From CAYNNP01 sp964398215 (GTDB taxonomy: Bacteria > Planctomycetota > Planctomycetia > Pirellulales > Pirellulaceae), in contig CAYNNP010000235.1 in assembly GCA_964398215.1 (NCBI GenBank), positions 1 through 10,260 of the forward strand: DNA of 10,260 bases, in the 5' to 3' direction. The translations under genes and the position numbers were made by a program. Below are positions 1 to 9,600 of the stretch, piece after piece; within the stretch, counting starts at the first letter, position 1, and each line of letters begins with the position of its first letter. The notes beneath the pieces were generated by a model. It was given only the letters and a program-made list of their open reading frames with translations. It made no database searches and was not told the DNA's origin.

Positions 1-26
1 GCTAACGCATGGGGCTATATGCTGTC

Positions 27-39
27 GCTGCTTCGCAGC
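27..39. other. Small perfect hairpin next to the repeat
   Basis: GCTGC, loop TTC, GCAGC: a 5-bp perfect stem with a 3-nt loop, about 4 nt from the repeat core. It may be part of the same repeat unit. On neither strand is it followed by a T tract, so it is not a canonical terminator. Confidence 0.4.
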
Positions 40-42
40 TGG

Positions 43-68
43 TTCCCTCGCTCACGCGTCGGGTTACC
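43..68. repeat. Dispersed planctomycete-type intergenic repeat
   Basis: The stretch whose minus strand reads GGTAACCCGACGCGTGAGCG followed by AGGGAA matches, from memory, a short repeat found many times between genes in Rhodopirellula-like genomes, where it yields spurious peptides containing TRRVSEG or NPTRERGN. Both peptides can be read here in two minus-strand frames. It lies just beyond the end of the operon, the usual kind of location. Its function is unknown. Only one copy is in the window, so repetition cannot be shown here. Confidence 0.5.
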
Positions 69-69
69 A

Positions 70-115
70 AAAAAGCGCAACTCCAAAAGATCCAGATTTC
101 GATTCCTAGCGAATC
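70..115 (-). terminator. Possible weak transcript end after the operon
   Basis: A stem of GATTC and GAATC (101-105 and 111-115) encloses the TAG stop codon of the 2190-aa gene, with one extra wobble and one A-T pair possible outside it. A run of six T on the minus strand follows at 75-70, but about 26 nt after the stem, too far for a standard intrinsic terminator. This is the best end signal visible in the 105-nt tail; it is weak. Confidence 0.2.
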
Positions 116-3100
116 AACCCAAAGGCTCGGTTGGCGATCGTGGTGACTACTGCAAGACCGATCAGTGCGATTGCCACAGAGATTGGTGCGACGAACAGAC
201 AAGCAACTGCTAGCACGCCAAGCCAGAATGCGGGATGCGAAACGATGGGAGTCGCGTGCCGGCGGAACGGCCACAGTATCATCATCAATCCGCATGTCAT
301 CAGAATCGTGAGCGATCGACGCAGGATGCTTCGCAAGGCACGCATCTCAGCAGACACCCCCTTGATCGGTTCGGCTTGGATTCCCGGTTGGATCTCGCCG
401 ACATATTGCAGTTTGTATCCACTGAACCTGGTCGGCGAAAAGAGCGGTACTGAAGCTGTGTACTTGTCCTTTAGAAATCGTTTTCGATACATCCCCATTC
501 GTCGATCAAGGTCATTCCATTTGACGGAAGTCAACTTGAAATCGCCAGGCGTGTTGCTTGCCGCGTCGTCGTCTTGGGAATCGTCCCAATGCACTTGATG
601 ACCGACTGACAGAGCCAGCGAGTCGTATTGATCAGACCAGGGTGCCAACCATGCAGAGACTTCGGCCTTGGGCATTTCCGTCAGCGTGTCCAGCGAACTG
701 TCGATCGACAACACGATGGAGTTGGCAAGGGAATAAGCACGTGCCTTGCGAGCAACGTCTTGTTGATACTGCGTATTTGCCTCAGATTTTGAAACATTGC
801 GTTCACTACGATCACTCTCGGCTCCTTCGGGACGATGGATCGAAAGCCATGATTGATCGCTGTCCAGAAAAACGACATTCTTTTCGTTGTCGAGCTCCGG
901 CCGCGCGAGCCGAGGAACATATTCGGTTGTTGTAGACGTTTGCACGGGAATGCTGACGAACAGTTCGACGGCCTGCGATAGCTTGCTAAGCGATAGTGGA
1001 ACGCGCACCAGTTCTTGCTGCCCGCCATCAATATCGACAGGCAATGTATCGAATGTGACCGAGCGATGCGCCGACCAGGCGCCCAAGCACTTTGCTTGTT
1101 GCGGCAACAATACCCCGACGCTATCCATCGAACCGGGAACAATGTCCCATCGGCACAGCACCAAAGCATCGTCTTCTTGCAAAAACACCTGAGTATCTGA
1201 GGTCAAGATATTTGTCTGAACATCTTGTGTTGGCAATAGCTCCAGCAACCATTGCTCGCGGACCGATGCAGGTCGCACCGCAAACTCTTGTTGATTTGCC
1301 GGAAGGTTCAATCGATCACGAGCTTCCTGTGGTAGTTCTGTCGCTTGCACATTGACCAGCTTCCATTGGTTGGCTGGAACCGATACGGAGATCCTTCGAC
1401 TGCCGAAGTTGCGTTTTGTGTCCGCTAGTTGGTCTGGGTTGTCTAGCACCAAGACCTGAGGAACACTGATGCCGCCTTGTTCTGAGTTTTCTAATTCGCT
1501 GTTGATCTGAACACGATTTGAAGTCAACGAAGACGTCGCTATTCTGAGCAGCGACTTGGCCGGATCGGTGCTTTCTGACTGGAGCCAAACCACGTCGGGC
1601 GGCAAGCTGATTGACTGGCACCAGCGCCTTGGCATGCTAACGAAAACCAACTCAGGCACGTTCTTTGAAGTGAACGTTAACTCCGCCTTTAGTTTCCAAA
1701 CACCGTCTTCATAGGTTATTCCCAGTATTTCCGAGCAACCGAATTTTCGGTCCAGCGGCTTTGCCACACACTTTGCAAACGTGCTGGTGGGTTGATCGGA
1801 AACGGCCAACGGACCTGCCCACAACGCCACTGGAATCTGCGAACGTTTTAAATCGTCTTCTTGAATTAGCGGAACGATTGGCTGAATGTCACTCCGCTGA
1901 TTATTGAAACTGAGATTTGTAAACGGTGCGCGGTTAACCCGGTAAGTCTCTTCGGTTTCTAGTGGCGGTAGGACCTTTAGGTGCGGTGTCGAAAATTTGG
2001 AAGTGGCCCGTGCCTGCGTGATCTCGCCTTCCAGGAGTATCGATTTGGGTGCCATCCCCAACACGACTTCGCGTCTGTTATCGGCATTCAATTCATCAAT
2101 CGGCACGGGCAGCCCGTCTACGAGCAACGAGTGAATCAAAATGTCCTTGGGAACCAACAACGTTCGGCGGGTCACGTTGTTTTCTTGTCCCGTGATCATT
2201 GCAGAATAGCGAACCAGCAAACGTTCGCTATCGACTTTCACAATGTGGGTTTGGGTACAGCGAGGGTTAGCAGCGGTGGCCTTCAAGACAGTTAGCGACG
2301 GTGCATCCTCGGCGGCTTCAAAGCAGATTTTGATCAAAGCAGGCAGTCCGAACCCTTTCCACTGCTCCAGAAACTGGCTGATCTCTAGTTCTTTGCCAGC
2401 ACCGGTTTCATTGACCACCAACCCATCCTCGAACTGTATCGCATAGGAAGTTTGGCCCACGTCCTCAAACTGCGATACGGACACCAGCGGCATGCTCATC
2501 GGCACGCTATCGACCGGTGATGTTGGATCATTCACGACCGTTGGGAAATTCCACGCGATCCTGATCGGTTCATTGGACTCGGTTTGTTTGACAACCGTCA
2601 ACAAATGTCGAGAGACCCCAAGCATGCTTTGACGCTGCAATTGCCAACCGGGTGAAATGATTTTTGGCGGCAAACCAATGACTTCAAAATTCACACGTTG
2701 GCCTAAGCGAACCATCGGACCAGGGTCCAGTTCGCCTTCTACGATCGTCGTGGACTCACTGATCCGCACCCAAAAGTTTTTATTGACGACGACGTTCTGC
2801 TGAACTGTATTGTCATCCTCAAATTGATACTCCACGATCAGCTCATCAATTTTTCCTAAATCCACCTGCCATTGGCGGATGGCTGGTTCAGCGTCAATCT
2901 TGCCTTCGGCGGTTAGGATGTTGACATTGTCTACGCCGCGGTCGGCACCAATCGCTAGTTTCGCATTAGCAAGTGGCGGAACAGCAAGCTGCATCCGCAT
3001 CACTGGCCCAGTCTGTTGAACCAACGTGAATAGTGTCAAACGCAAGTCGAATTTTTGTCCAGGCGGAATGGGCACAAAGACACCGCCACCGGGCGCGGGC

Positions 3101-6100
3101 CTGGAGCTGATGATTCGCGTCTGGTCGCCTTGCCGAAGCTCGACGCGCCGAACTAATTGTGATTCGAATGGCAACCGAACTTGCAACGCACGGTCTTTGG
3201 GAACACGAATGCCCAAGTCCACTTGGACTTCTGGTTGAGACGTAACGCTGTTGGGAATTTGGACTCGATACTGAGCGTTTTCGATGTTGGCATCAGCAAC
3301 GACTTCATTCTTTTTGCTGCCGAATAGTTCCGTGTAAAGATCGTTGGGCACATAGACCTTGTCGCCGACTTGTTGACCGTCAGCGTCGGTAGGAACCAGG
3401 ACATGAACCGGTTTAGGTGATGCAGAGTCGATTGGTTCCTGAGCAAAGCTCGTCGATGTCATTGCTGACGCCACTAAGAAAAGCAACGCACCTGTGTTGT
3501 AGGAGAATTCCAATGCAGTATCACCGGCTTCGACGACTGGCAATTCTTCGTCACTTGGCTTGGCGATCTGATTTCGAAATCTTTGAATGGTTACCAAAAG
3601 AGCTGCAGTTACAGCTGGAACGATTAGCCAACCAACAATTGCCAGTTGCCATGGCCACCACATCACTGCAAGAGTCGATGATACGCCAACGGCCACTAGG
3701 ACAAGCAGCAGGGATCGTCTTGCAATTATCCATGTTAGCGCGAACACCAGGATGCTAAAAAGCCATCCAATTGCGATCGCCAAATTTCGATGGATCAGCA
3801 GAACCTCGCCTGACGCTGACACATCCATCAACTGGCCTTCAGCAGATGCACCGGTGGTAGGCTGAAAAACAGAAATCGGCGCGAATGTATCGTGAGCGGC
3901 TGTTAGTTGTGTCTTGGACTGGACGCTAACACCATCAACACGAATTGTCGGAATTCTGCAACTGCGAATCCAATCACCTTGGATAACGCTTCGGCTCCAT
4001 GCGAGCCGAATCACGTTCACACCTGGGTCGGGCAGCAGGATGATCGGCCGGCGTGGTACGGAGTCCGTGTTGATCGCTCGGCTATTTTTCGTCAATGAAA
4101 CGAGTCGCAAATCAGCGTCGCAACCGATCCGAATCGGCCGCGAGGATGATACTTTTAAAAGCGCTGTGACAATGTCGCCACCACGACTGGATGCGGTTAC
4201 ATTCACGTCTTGATGCCAAATGATCGTTACATTTGGGTCGGCATCGTTGGTGCGCAGTCGTACCTGTGGACTTCCGCCGGGGTCGTAACGCAGGCGAACT
4301 TGCTGACTATTGGCCTGGAGTTCCTTGCGGTCCGATGGCACGCGGTCAACTCGACCGCTGGTGCTGGAAATCATCAAGCCTGGTCCAATCAAAACCTCGG
4401 CTGCTTGGCTGGCCGATTGCGCTACAATAGGAAGCCGCAGTTCAAACTCGTTGCCTTCGATTTGGTATTTACGACGCCCCACCAATCGCTTGCCGCGCAG
4501 ATTTCGTTCTCTCAAGTCAACTTGGTAGGTGCCAGTTTGCGAATCAAACTCGACAACTCGCGATGGAAGGTTTAACGGCAACGTATCTGCTTCACCACGT
4601 AGACTCCAGCGATACTGCGACTGCTGTTCGCCAACGCCAATGTTGATGCCCACAACGTCACGAATTCGCTGGCTGGCCGAACGCGCCTCAACAGAAATCT
4701 GTTCATTGATTTCATTGCCTTCACGTGATACTTGCAAAGACGTCTGAACGTCAAAAGAAATATCGGGTGGCTGCAAAGCAAGTGTTGGCAATCGACCAAA
4801 TGAAGGCTGAAACAAGAGTGATTCGTCAGGCAGTTCGCCAAAGAAATCCGCCTGTAGTTCGCTCAAGCTGTCTTTGGCTATCTGGCTGCTTTTCAATACC
4901 GTATCGCTGTACCAGTTCAGGTCTTCGGGCGGAGTGATTGCGGCAGTCAACGCATTCGGTACACCACGAACACGGATCGCCCACAGGCTTGGAATGGCAG
5001 TCCGTTTTTTATTCGTTGGGATGGAGCGCGACGCGGTGGCCTGAACCAGCAGATTGCCATCGACGATATCTTCCGTGTCGGGCCAAATACTGACAATGCG
5101 CTGAGGCCGGACGTTGTTGACTGGTATCACACGCTGCGAGCTCTGGAGTGTCAGTGACACGTCGTCCCAGCCTTTTTCGATTTCGATTTGCACGGGCTGC
5201 ACGCGTTGCGGGTCAATCGGAATCGATATCAGTGCTTTAACATCCAGCGTTGCCAATTCTCCTGCCACCTTCGTAGTCGGCTTGATCTCCAGCAGAACGT
5301 CAACAGGCGAAACCGCCGTTTGCTCGATCAGTCTTACGTGTGACCAAGCTTTCCAATCCGGATTGTTCTCGACGTCTGGTTCACTAAAGTCGTCGGGAGG
5401 ACCGATCGCGAGAATGGTTTGGTCATCTGCTAGCTGTTGCTTCCAGCCCTCTGGCAATTGCCAATCAACCACTCGCATTGGTGGCTGGACAATCAGTTCG
5501 GCACCGCTAGACGCGTGAGTGGGTAATGAATCAACTCTGCCAGACCAAAAAAAACGGGGCAAGCTATTCCAGTTATCATCTGTTTGAAGTATCGCTTCGC
5601 CGCGAACAACAACATTGGATGTATGCGTTGTCGATGGCGAACCGCCCAGTGGATTCGCAAGTTGAATTTCGGTCAGCCCATCGTTTCTTTTGGTGGATTC
5701 AAATTTTGCCCCGACTTGATCAATCGTGATGGATGAAACCGTTCCACCGGAAACAACCAACTCGGGCAAACGTTCGCCGCCACGAGATTGGACCGTCATC
5801 TGGTGTACCCAGCGAATTCCCGCCGAATCGATTTGGTAACGCAGGTTAGAATCGCAAACAGCAATCGTATCTGCTTTTTCGAGATCCGATTTTCGGAAGA
5901 CACTGATGCGCAACTGCGAAAGTCCGCCAAAATCGATTTCGTAAATTCGCTCTGATTCATTCGTCTCGCTAGGCCCACGCAAGACACCATTGTCGGTTTC
6001 AACAACGACGTCCTCTGGAACCGTCAAAACCATCCTTGCGCGAGTAGCGCGAGGTACGCGCAGCAGGAAATCCGTTCGTATACCGTTGGGCTTGCCCCGT

Positions 6101-6678
6101 TTGCTCCAACTAAAATCAATCTCAGCTAACTTCGATTCGATCGCAGCTGCTGCAACGACTGCAATCGTATTGCCCTTGCCATCGGATTCCAAGCGTGTCG
6201 CTGGGTCGTTGGTAGCGGGAGTTATCGCAAGATTGCAGGGCCCCAAATTCAATTTGGTAATGTCATCATGCTGGATTTCCAAAATCAATTTTGACTGCTC
6301 TCGTTGGCAGACAAGTGCTTGGTCAACCAGTTTGGCTTCGTAGATCGCTGATCTCAAACGAACATCTTGCTCACCGGGTGTCGATTCGATTCGTTCATTG
6401 ATCGCGTTTGAAAGTCGTTCGACATCAACCGGGCGATAGTCACTGGGAATCAAGTCAATCAATTGACCTTGGAAGACTTTGAATCCCCAAATCTCGCGGC
6501 CGTCTGCCAAAGTAGGCGGCAGTTCGATCACCCGCTCGCTTTCCACATTGGGCGCCACATCCGGATCGGGATCTGGTTCATCCTGCGCATATCCGGATTG
6601 CACCATGAACGGCGACAGCAACAACCCAAAGAGTCCCAACTGCGCGACAGTCAGTACTCGAGAAAAACTGATGGCCAT
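106..6678 (-). CDS. Giant two-module exported membrane protein of unknown function (2190 aa), apparent tandem fusion
   Basis: No named family recognised. Residues 1-31 form a signal peptide (hydrophobic core about 14-26, G29-Y30-A31 before Q32), followed by an acidic D/P-rich linker (33-40). Residues of about 60-960 are predicted beta-rich and exported. Three membrane segments follow (about 966-986, 989-1008, 1010-1031), then a basic patch and an acidic linker. Residues 1063-1079 form a second signal-peptide-like segment ending S-F-A before Q1080. Residues 1080-2120 are a second beta-rich exported region with a likely helical insert around 1955-1990, and three short hydrophobic segments (about 2123-2136, 2151-2164, 2165-2182) end the protein. 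The layout is thus module-module, each like the upstream gene product. The ATG at 6678 is chosen because it overlaps the upstream stop as TGATG; a TTG at 6681 directly before it could add one residue. Stop is TAG. No catalytic motif was found; an envelope scaffold or complex subunit is the broad inference. Confidence 0.85.
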   Translation of the reverse strand: MAISFSRVLTVAQLGLFGLLLSPFMVQSGYAQDEPDPDPDVAPNVESERVIELPPTLADGREIWGFKVFQGQLIDLIPSDYRPVDVERLSNAINERIESTPGEQDVRLRSAIYEAKLVDQALVCQREQSKLILEIQHDDITKLNLGPCNLAITPATNDPATRLESDGKGNTIAVVAAAAIESKLAEIDFSWSKRGKPNGIRTDFLLRVPRATRARMVLTVPEDVVVETDNGVLRGPSETNESERIYEIDFGGLSQLRISVFRKSDLEKADTIAVCDSNLRYQIDSAGIRWVHQMTVQSRGGERLPELVVSGGTVSSITIDQVGAKFESTKRNDGLTEIQLANPLGGSPSTTHTSNVVVRGEAILQTDDNWNSLPRFFWSGRVDSLPTHASSGAELIVQPPMRVVDWQLPEGWKQQLADDQTILAIGPPDDFSEPDVENNPDWKAWSHVRLIEQTAVSPVDVLLEIKPTTKVAGELATLDVKALISIPIDPQRVQPVQIEIEKGWDDVSLTLQSSQRVIPVNNVRPQRIVSIWPDTEDIVDGNLLVQATASRSIPTNKKRTAIPSLWAIRVRGVPNALTAAITPPEDLNWYSDTVLKSSQIAKDSLSELQADFFGELPDESLLFQPSFGRLPTLALQPPDISFDVQTSLQVSREGNEINEQISVEARSASQRIRDVVGINIGVGEQQSQYRWSLRGEADTLPLNLPSRVVEFDSQTGTYQVDLRERNLRGKRLVGRRKYQIEGNEFELRLPIVAQSASQAAEVLIGPGLMISSTSGRVDRVPSDRKELQANSQQVRLRYDPGGSPQVRLRTNDADPNVTIIWHQDVNVTASSRGGDIVTALLKVSSSRPIRIGCDADLRLVSLTKNSRAINTDSVPRRPIILLPDPGVNVIRLAWSRSVIQGDWIRSCRIPTIRVDGVSVQSKTQLTAAHDTFAPISVFQPTTGASAEGQLMDVSASGEVLLIHRNLAIAIGWLFSILVFALTWIIARRSLLLVLVAVGVSSTLAVMWWPWQLAIVGWLIVPAVTAALLVTIQRFRNQIAKPSDEELPVVEAGDTALEFSYNTGALLFLVASAMTSTSFAQEPIDSASPKPVHVLVPTDADGQQVGDKVYVPNDLYTELFGSKKNEVVADANIENAQYRVQIPNSVTSQPEVQVDLGIRVPKDRALQVRLPFESQLVRRVELRQGDQTRIISSRPAPGGGVFVPIPPGQKFDLRLTLFTLVQQTGPVMRMQLAVPPLANAKLAIGADRGVDNVNILTAEGKIDAEPAIRQWQVDLGKIDELIVEYQFEDDNTVQQNVVVNKNFWVRISESTTIVEGELDPGPMVRLGQRVNFEVIGLPPKIISPGWQLQRQSMLGVSRHLLTVVKQTESNEPIRIAWNFPTVVNDPTSPVDSVPMSMPLVSVSQFEDVGQTSYAIQFEDGLVVNETGAGKELEISQFLEQWKGFGLPALIKICFEAAEDAPSLTVLKATAANPRCTQTHIVKVDSERLLVRYSAMITGQENNVTRRTLLVPKDILIHSLLVDGLPVPIDELNADNRREVVLGMAPKSILLEGEITQARATSKFSTPHLKVLPPLETEETYRVNRAPFTNLSFNNQRSDIQPIVPLIQEDDLKRSQIPVALWAGPLAVSDQPTSTFAKCVAKPLDRKFGCSEILGITYEDGVWKLKAELTFTSKNVPELVFVSMPRRWCQSISLPPDVVWLQSESTDPAKSLLRIATSSLTSNRVQINSELENSEQGGISVPQVLVLDNPDQLADTKRNFGSRRISVSVPANQWKLVNVQATELPQEARDRLNLPANQQEFAVRPASVREQWLLELLPTQDVQTNILTSDTQVFLQEDDALVLCRWDIVPGSMDSVGVLLPQQAKCLGAWSAHRSVTFDTLPVDIDGGQQELVRVPLSLSKLSQAVELFVSIPVQTSTTTEYVPRLARPELDNEKNVVFLDSDQSWLSIHRPEGAESDRSERNVSKSEANTQYQQDVARKARAYSLANSIVLSIDSSLDTLTEMPKAEVSAWLAPWSDQYDSLALSVGHQVHWDDSQDDDAASNTPGDFKLTSVKWNDLDRRMGMYRKRFLKDKYTASVPLFSPTRFSGYKLQYVGEIQPGIQAEPIKGVSAEMRALRSILRRSLTILMTCGLMMILWPFRRHATPIVSHPAFWLGVLAVACLFVAPISVAIALIGLAVVTTIANRAFGLIR

Positions 6679-6681
6679 CAA
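6676..6681 (-). promoter_or_regulatory. TGATG stop/start overlap (translational coupling)
   Basis: On the minus strand the TGA stop of the 1104-aa gene shares its final A with the ATG of the 2190-aa gene. The base before the TGA makes a TTG in the same frame as that ATG, so the start could be either codon. The only purine-rich stretch upstream is a GGGG about 12 nt before the ATG, a poor ribosome-binding site. Overlaps of this kind usually mean that ribosomes finishing the first gene re-initiate on the second, giving linked production; coupling here is inferred. Confidence 0.7.
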
Positions 6682-9600
6682 ATCGCTGCCCCACTGGCCG
6701 CATTTTCTGTTGAATGCGGTTCGTCCTGATCATCGTCTTCAGAAGGCGTAGCGAGTGAACGTGTTGATGGTGAACGGTAAGGCGCTGGTTCGGGAGCCAC
6801 TGGAGCTGGTTGCCCTGTTCTTTCAGGTTTGTACAAGACCCTGACGACCAACATCACGACGACCAAAACCAGAGATATGAACGCGATCTGCCCCGCCATC
6901 ACTGCCGCATCCGGCGCGATCGACAATAGCCCTGTGTAACACAGTGCGCCGACGACGACCGTGGCTGGACTACGAGTTTTGGGCAGATAGGTCAGCATGG
7001 CAGCCAAGGCCATCACGCATGACCCGATCAACATCCACAGTAAAGCGCGGCTAGCGAAACGTACTTTGAACGACGAAATATCAGATCCAAGATACAAGTA
7101 CTTGTTGCCGCTTGGCATGACCGATTGATCCGTTTTTCCAACCCAATCGATCAACGACATTTCGGATTGGATCGGCTGGCGGGTCAAGCACCATCGGTCG
7201 ATTCGCCACGTCATCGCGCGGCGAATCGTGGGCGTCGCCCATACGACATGAGCATTGTCGGGCAGGATGACTTGCCAATACACGCGACCGGCTCCATAAG
7301 GTAGACGGACCGTTGGTTTCGCTGCAGTGAACCAGCCTTTCTGTTCTCGCTGAGTCCAAATCCGAAGATCGATCAAATGCGGTTCTGCATCACTTGGCAA
7401 ATCGATTATCAATTCATCGTTATCGCGCCGGACAGCAACGCGACGTTGGTCCATGAACGCTTCTACTTTCGGTTTGTCCATCACATCCAACAACCGAACT
7501 CGAAAGCTATCGCCGCCTCTGACCAAGGCCAGCACTTGTTCTTGTCGTTGCGTTTGGCCGATAGCCGAGCGGATAATCGCTTTCTCGATGCTCAAATCTC
7601 GTTCGGTCGCGGACTTGGCATAAGCACGAACCCGAATTGGTTCTCGCGGTGGTTCGTCGAAAGTCAACGACGTCTCCGAAGGACTATCGACGAACTGCAG
7701 ATCCATCGTCGCCCTGCCTTGGACTGTGACAAGGATATCGCCCAAGACCTCGACGTCAGTATTGCGAGGAACTGGCAGCGCAACCGATTGCGTCGTTGTG
7801 TCGTCTACCGTTCGCAAATTCGTCCATTTGATATTGTATTTCCCATCCGCCAAACGCTCCGAAATCAACTCCAGTGAACCGTTACCAAGTAGCTTGAGCC
7901 TTGCAGCCCGGCCATTAACATTGACTGTCCAATCTCGCCAATCGGTTTGCTTAGAACTCGAAACGGTTTCGCCAGATTCGTCCGCGGTTCCTTTTGCTCT
8001 GCTGACGACATCAGGAAACGCAATGTCCAATTTTCCTTCGAGGTCTGTTTTCGCCCACAGATCCCATTCCATTGTCGTGGTCATGGTCTCGCCACTCAAT
8101 TCAATCTTCGTGGTGCTTTCCAGAGTGACTTGAGGTGGCTGTGCTTCCAGCGAACCAACAACCGTCGCTTTTGCATCGGGCGGCTGGATCCGAAAGCGGC
8201 TTGCCAAAATACTTGCATCTTCGCCCGGAACTGGCTGGCTTTTAACCATCGATTTAGATTCGGGCAATTCAACCACAAAATACGATCGCCCGCCCGTTCC
8301 AATCGTGACATCAGAACTTTCGATCACGACCGTCGGATCTGTTGACTTCAGCTGCGGAAGTTGAAATTGCAGATCTCTCTCAGAAGCGAAAGCAGGATGA
8401 ATCGCGTTGACCTGAATCATGCTAGGTGGGTCACCGATATCCGAAGTCAATGAAATCGTTGCGACGTTTCCGTCTTGCCCTATCAAAAGACTCTCGCCGG
8501 TTGCAGCATCGACGATTCCTTGGAACTGCCACGGACCGAAATCGATTTGCAACTGTCGACTATCCGCCGCTTCACCTCGAGAGCGAATCGACATTTCAAG
8601 ACTCGCAGCTTGGTCCCTGATCTGAACAATCGAGCTACTTGCGACTCGCAGCTGCTGTTGTTGCGCCGAGAGATTGATTGGCAAAAGAACCGATCCTCGG
8701 TTGAAGCTGAACTTGTACGAACGGTCTCCCGTCGTATCAGTATCCCCAAGCACACGTTGCACGCCGCGCCGCGAACGCCAGCGGAGCCGATAATCGTCAA
8801 TCGTCTTGATCGTCAATTCGCCCTGTTGGCGAATCGCTCCCATGACCTGTGGAATTCGCAGGTCGTACCAACCTGTTTTGTCACGTTTGCGACCATTCAA
8901 TTGCACTTTGAACGATACGTTGATTTCGCTACTTCGTTCTTCTTCTGGAATCGTGAATGTGTAAACATCCTTGCCCTTTTCTAAAGGCGCGATTTTTTGG
9001 CCACTGGAAATCAGCAGTAAATCTTCTTTCCACTGCGCGCCAGCAGGCAAACGCACATCAAACGAAGATACAGACTCCGAATCTCTGGAACTGCGGATGG
9101 TCCATCTTGCCGAAAGACTGGGTTCGTCCTCAGGCGTATTCCAAGTGAAATTCAGATCCTGGTCGACTTCGTAGGTCGTGACCAATTGTTCGGCTGATCG
9201 TTTTGGCCCCCAACGAAACTGAAACGAACCTCCGCTACTGACGATTTCAAAGTCGCCGCTTTCTGACTTGTTCGGTGTCGTTAGGATTTCGTTACCAATC
9301 CCAAAAACTTCGGCAGATGCGATCCGTGGCGTCGTCCGCAACTGAACCGTCGACGAAACCGTCGGAAGCTGAAAATCCAAGACGTTCACGGACGCGGATT
9401 TTACAGCCGCCTGAACTTGCATTTTGATGGTGATCTCACGAGCCTTTTCCGATCGGACATACAAGACGTACCCGCTCTGGTCCGGTGCTACCGAGAATTT
9501 CTCGCTATCGTCTTTTTGCGCCGCAGGCGAACTGGTGAATTCCGGCCATGCCATCAACCGAAAGTTTCCCATCTTTAGCGGTACCGTGACCCACTGTCCG

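Noticed and set aside
2..295. 97-aa minus-strand frame ending in a TRRVSEG-type peptide
   Set aside because: It overlaps the end of the 2190-aa gene in another frame, and its C-terminal part is only the dispersed repeat being translated; such peptides are known to me as spurious annotations.
131..598. 155-aa plus-strand reading frame
   Set aside because: It lies fully antisense to the C-terminal part of the 2190-aa gene, has no export or domain signature, and low-complexity, basic composition typical of an antisense shadow.
3442..3610. Split of the giant gene into two separate genes at the internal signal
   Set aside because: The frame is open throughout with no stop or frameshift; no ATG with a ribosome-binding site lies just before the internal signal, so a single continuous gene is the better call.
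5547..5554. Run of eight A (eight T in the coding strand) within the giant gene
   Set aside because: Could allow slippage, but the frame is intact, the run is a single one encoding Phe-Phe in an ordinary context, and nothing suggests phase variation.
7377..7877. 166-aa plus-strand reading frame
   Set aside because: Antisense to the 1104-aa gene, whose beta-rich reading continues uninterrupted across it; the plus-strand product has no recognisable features.
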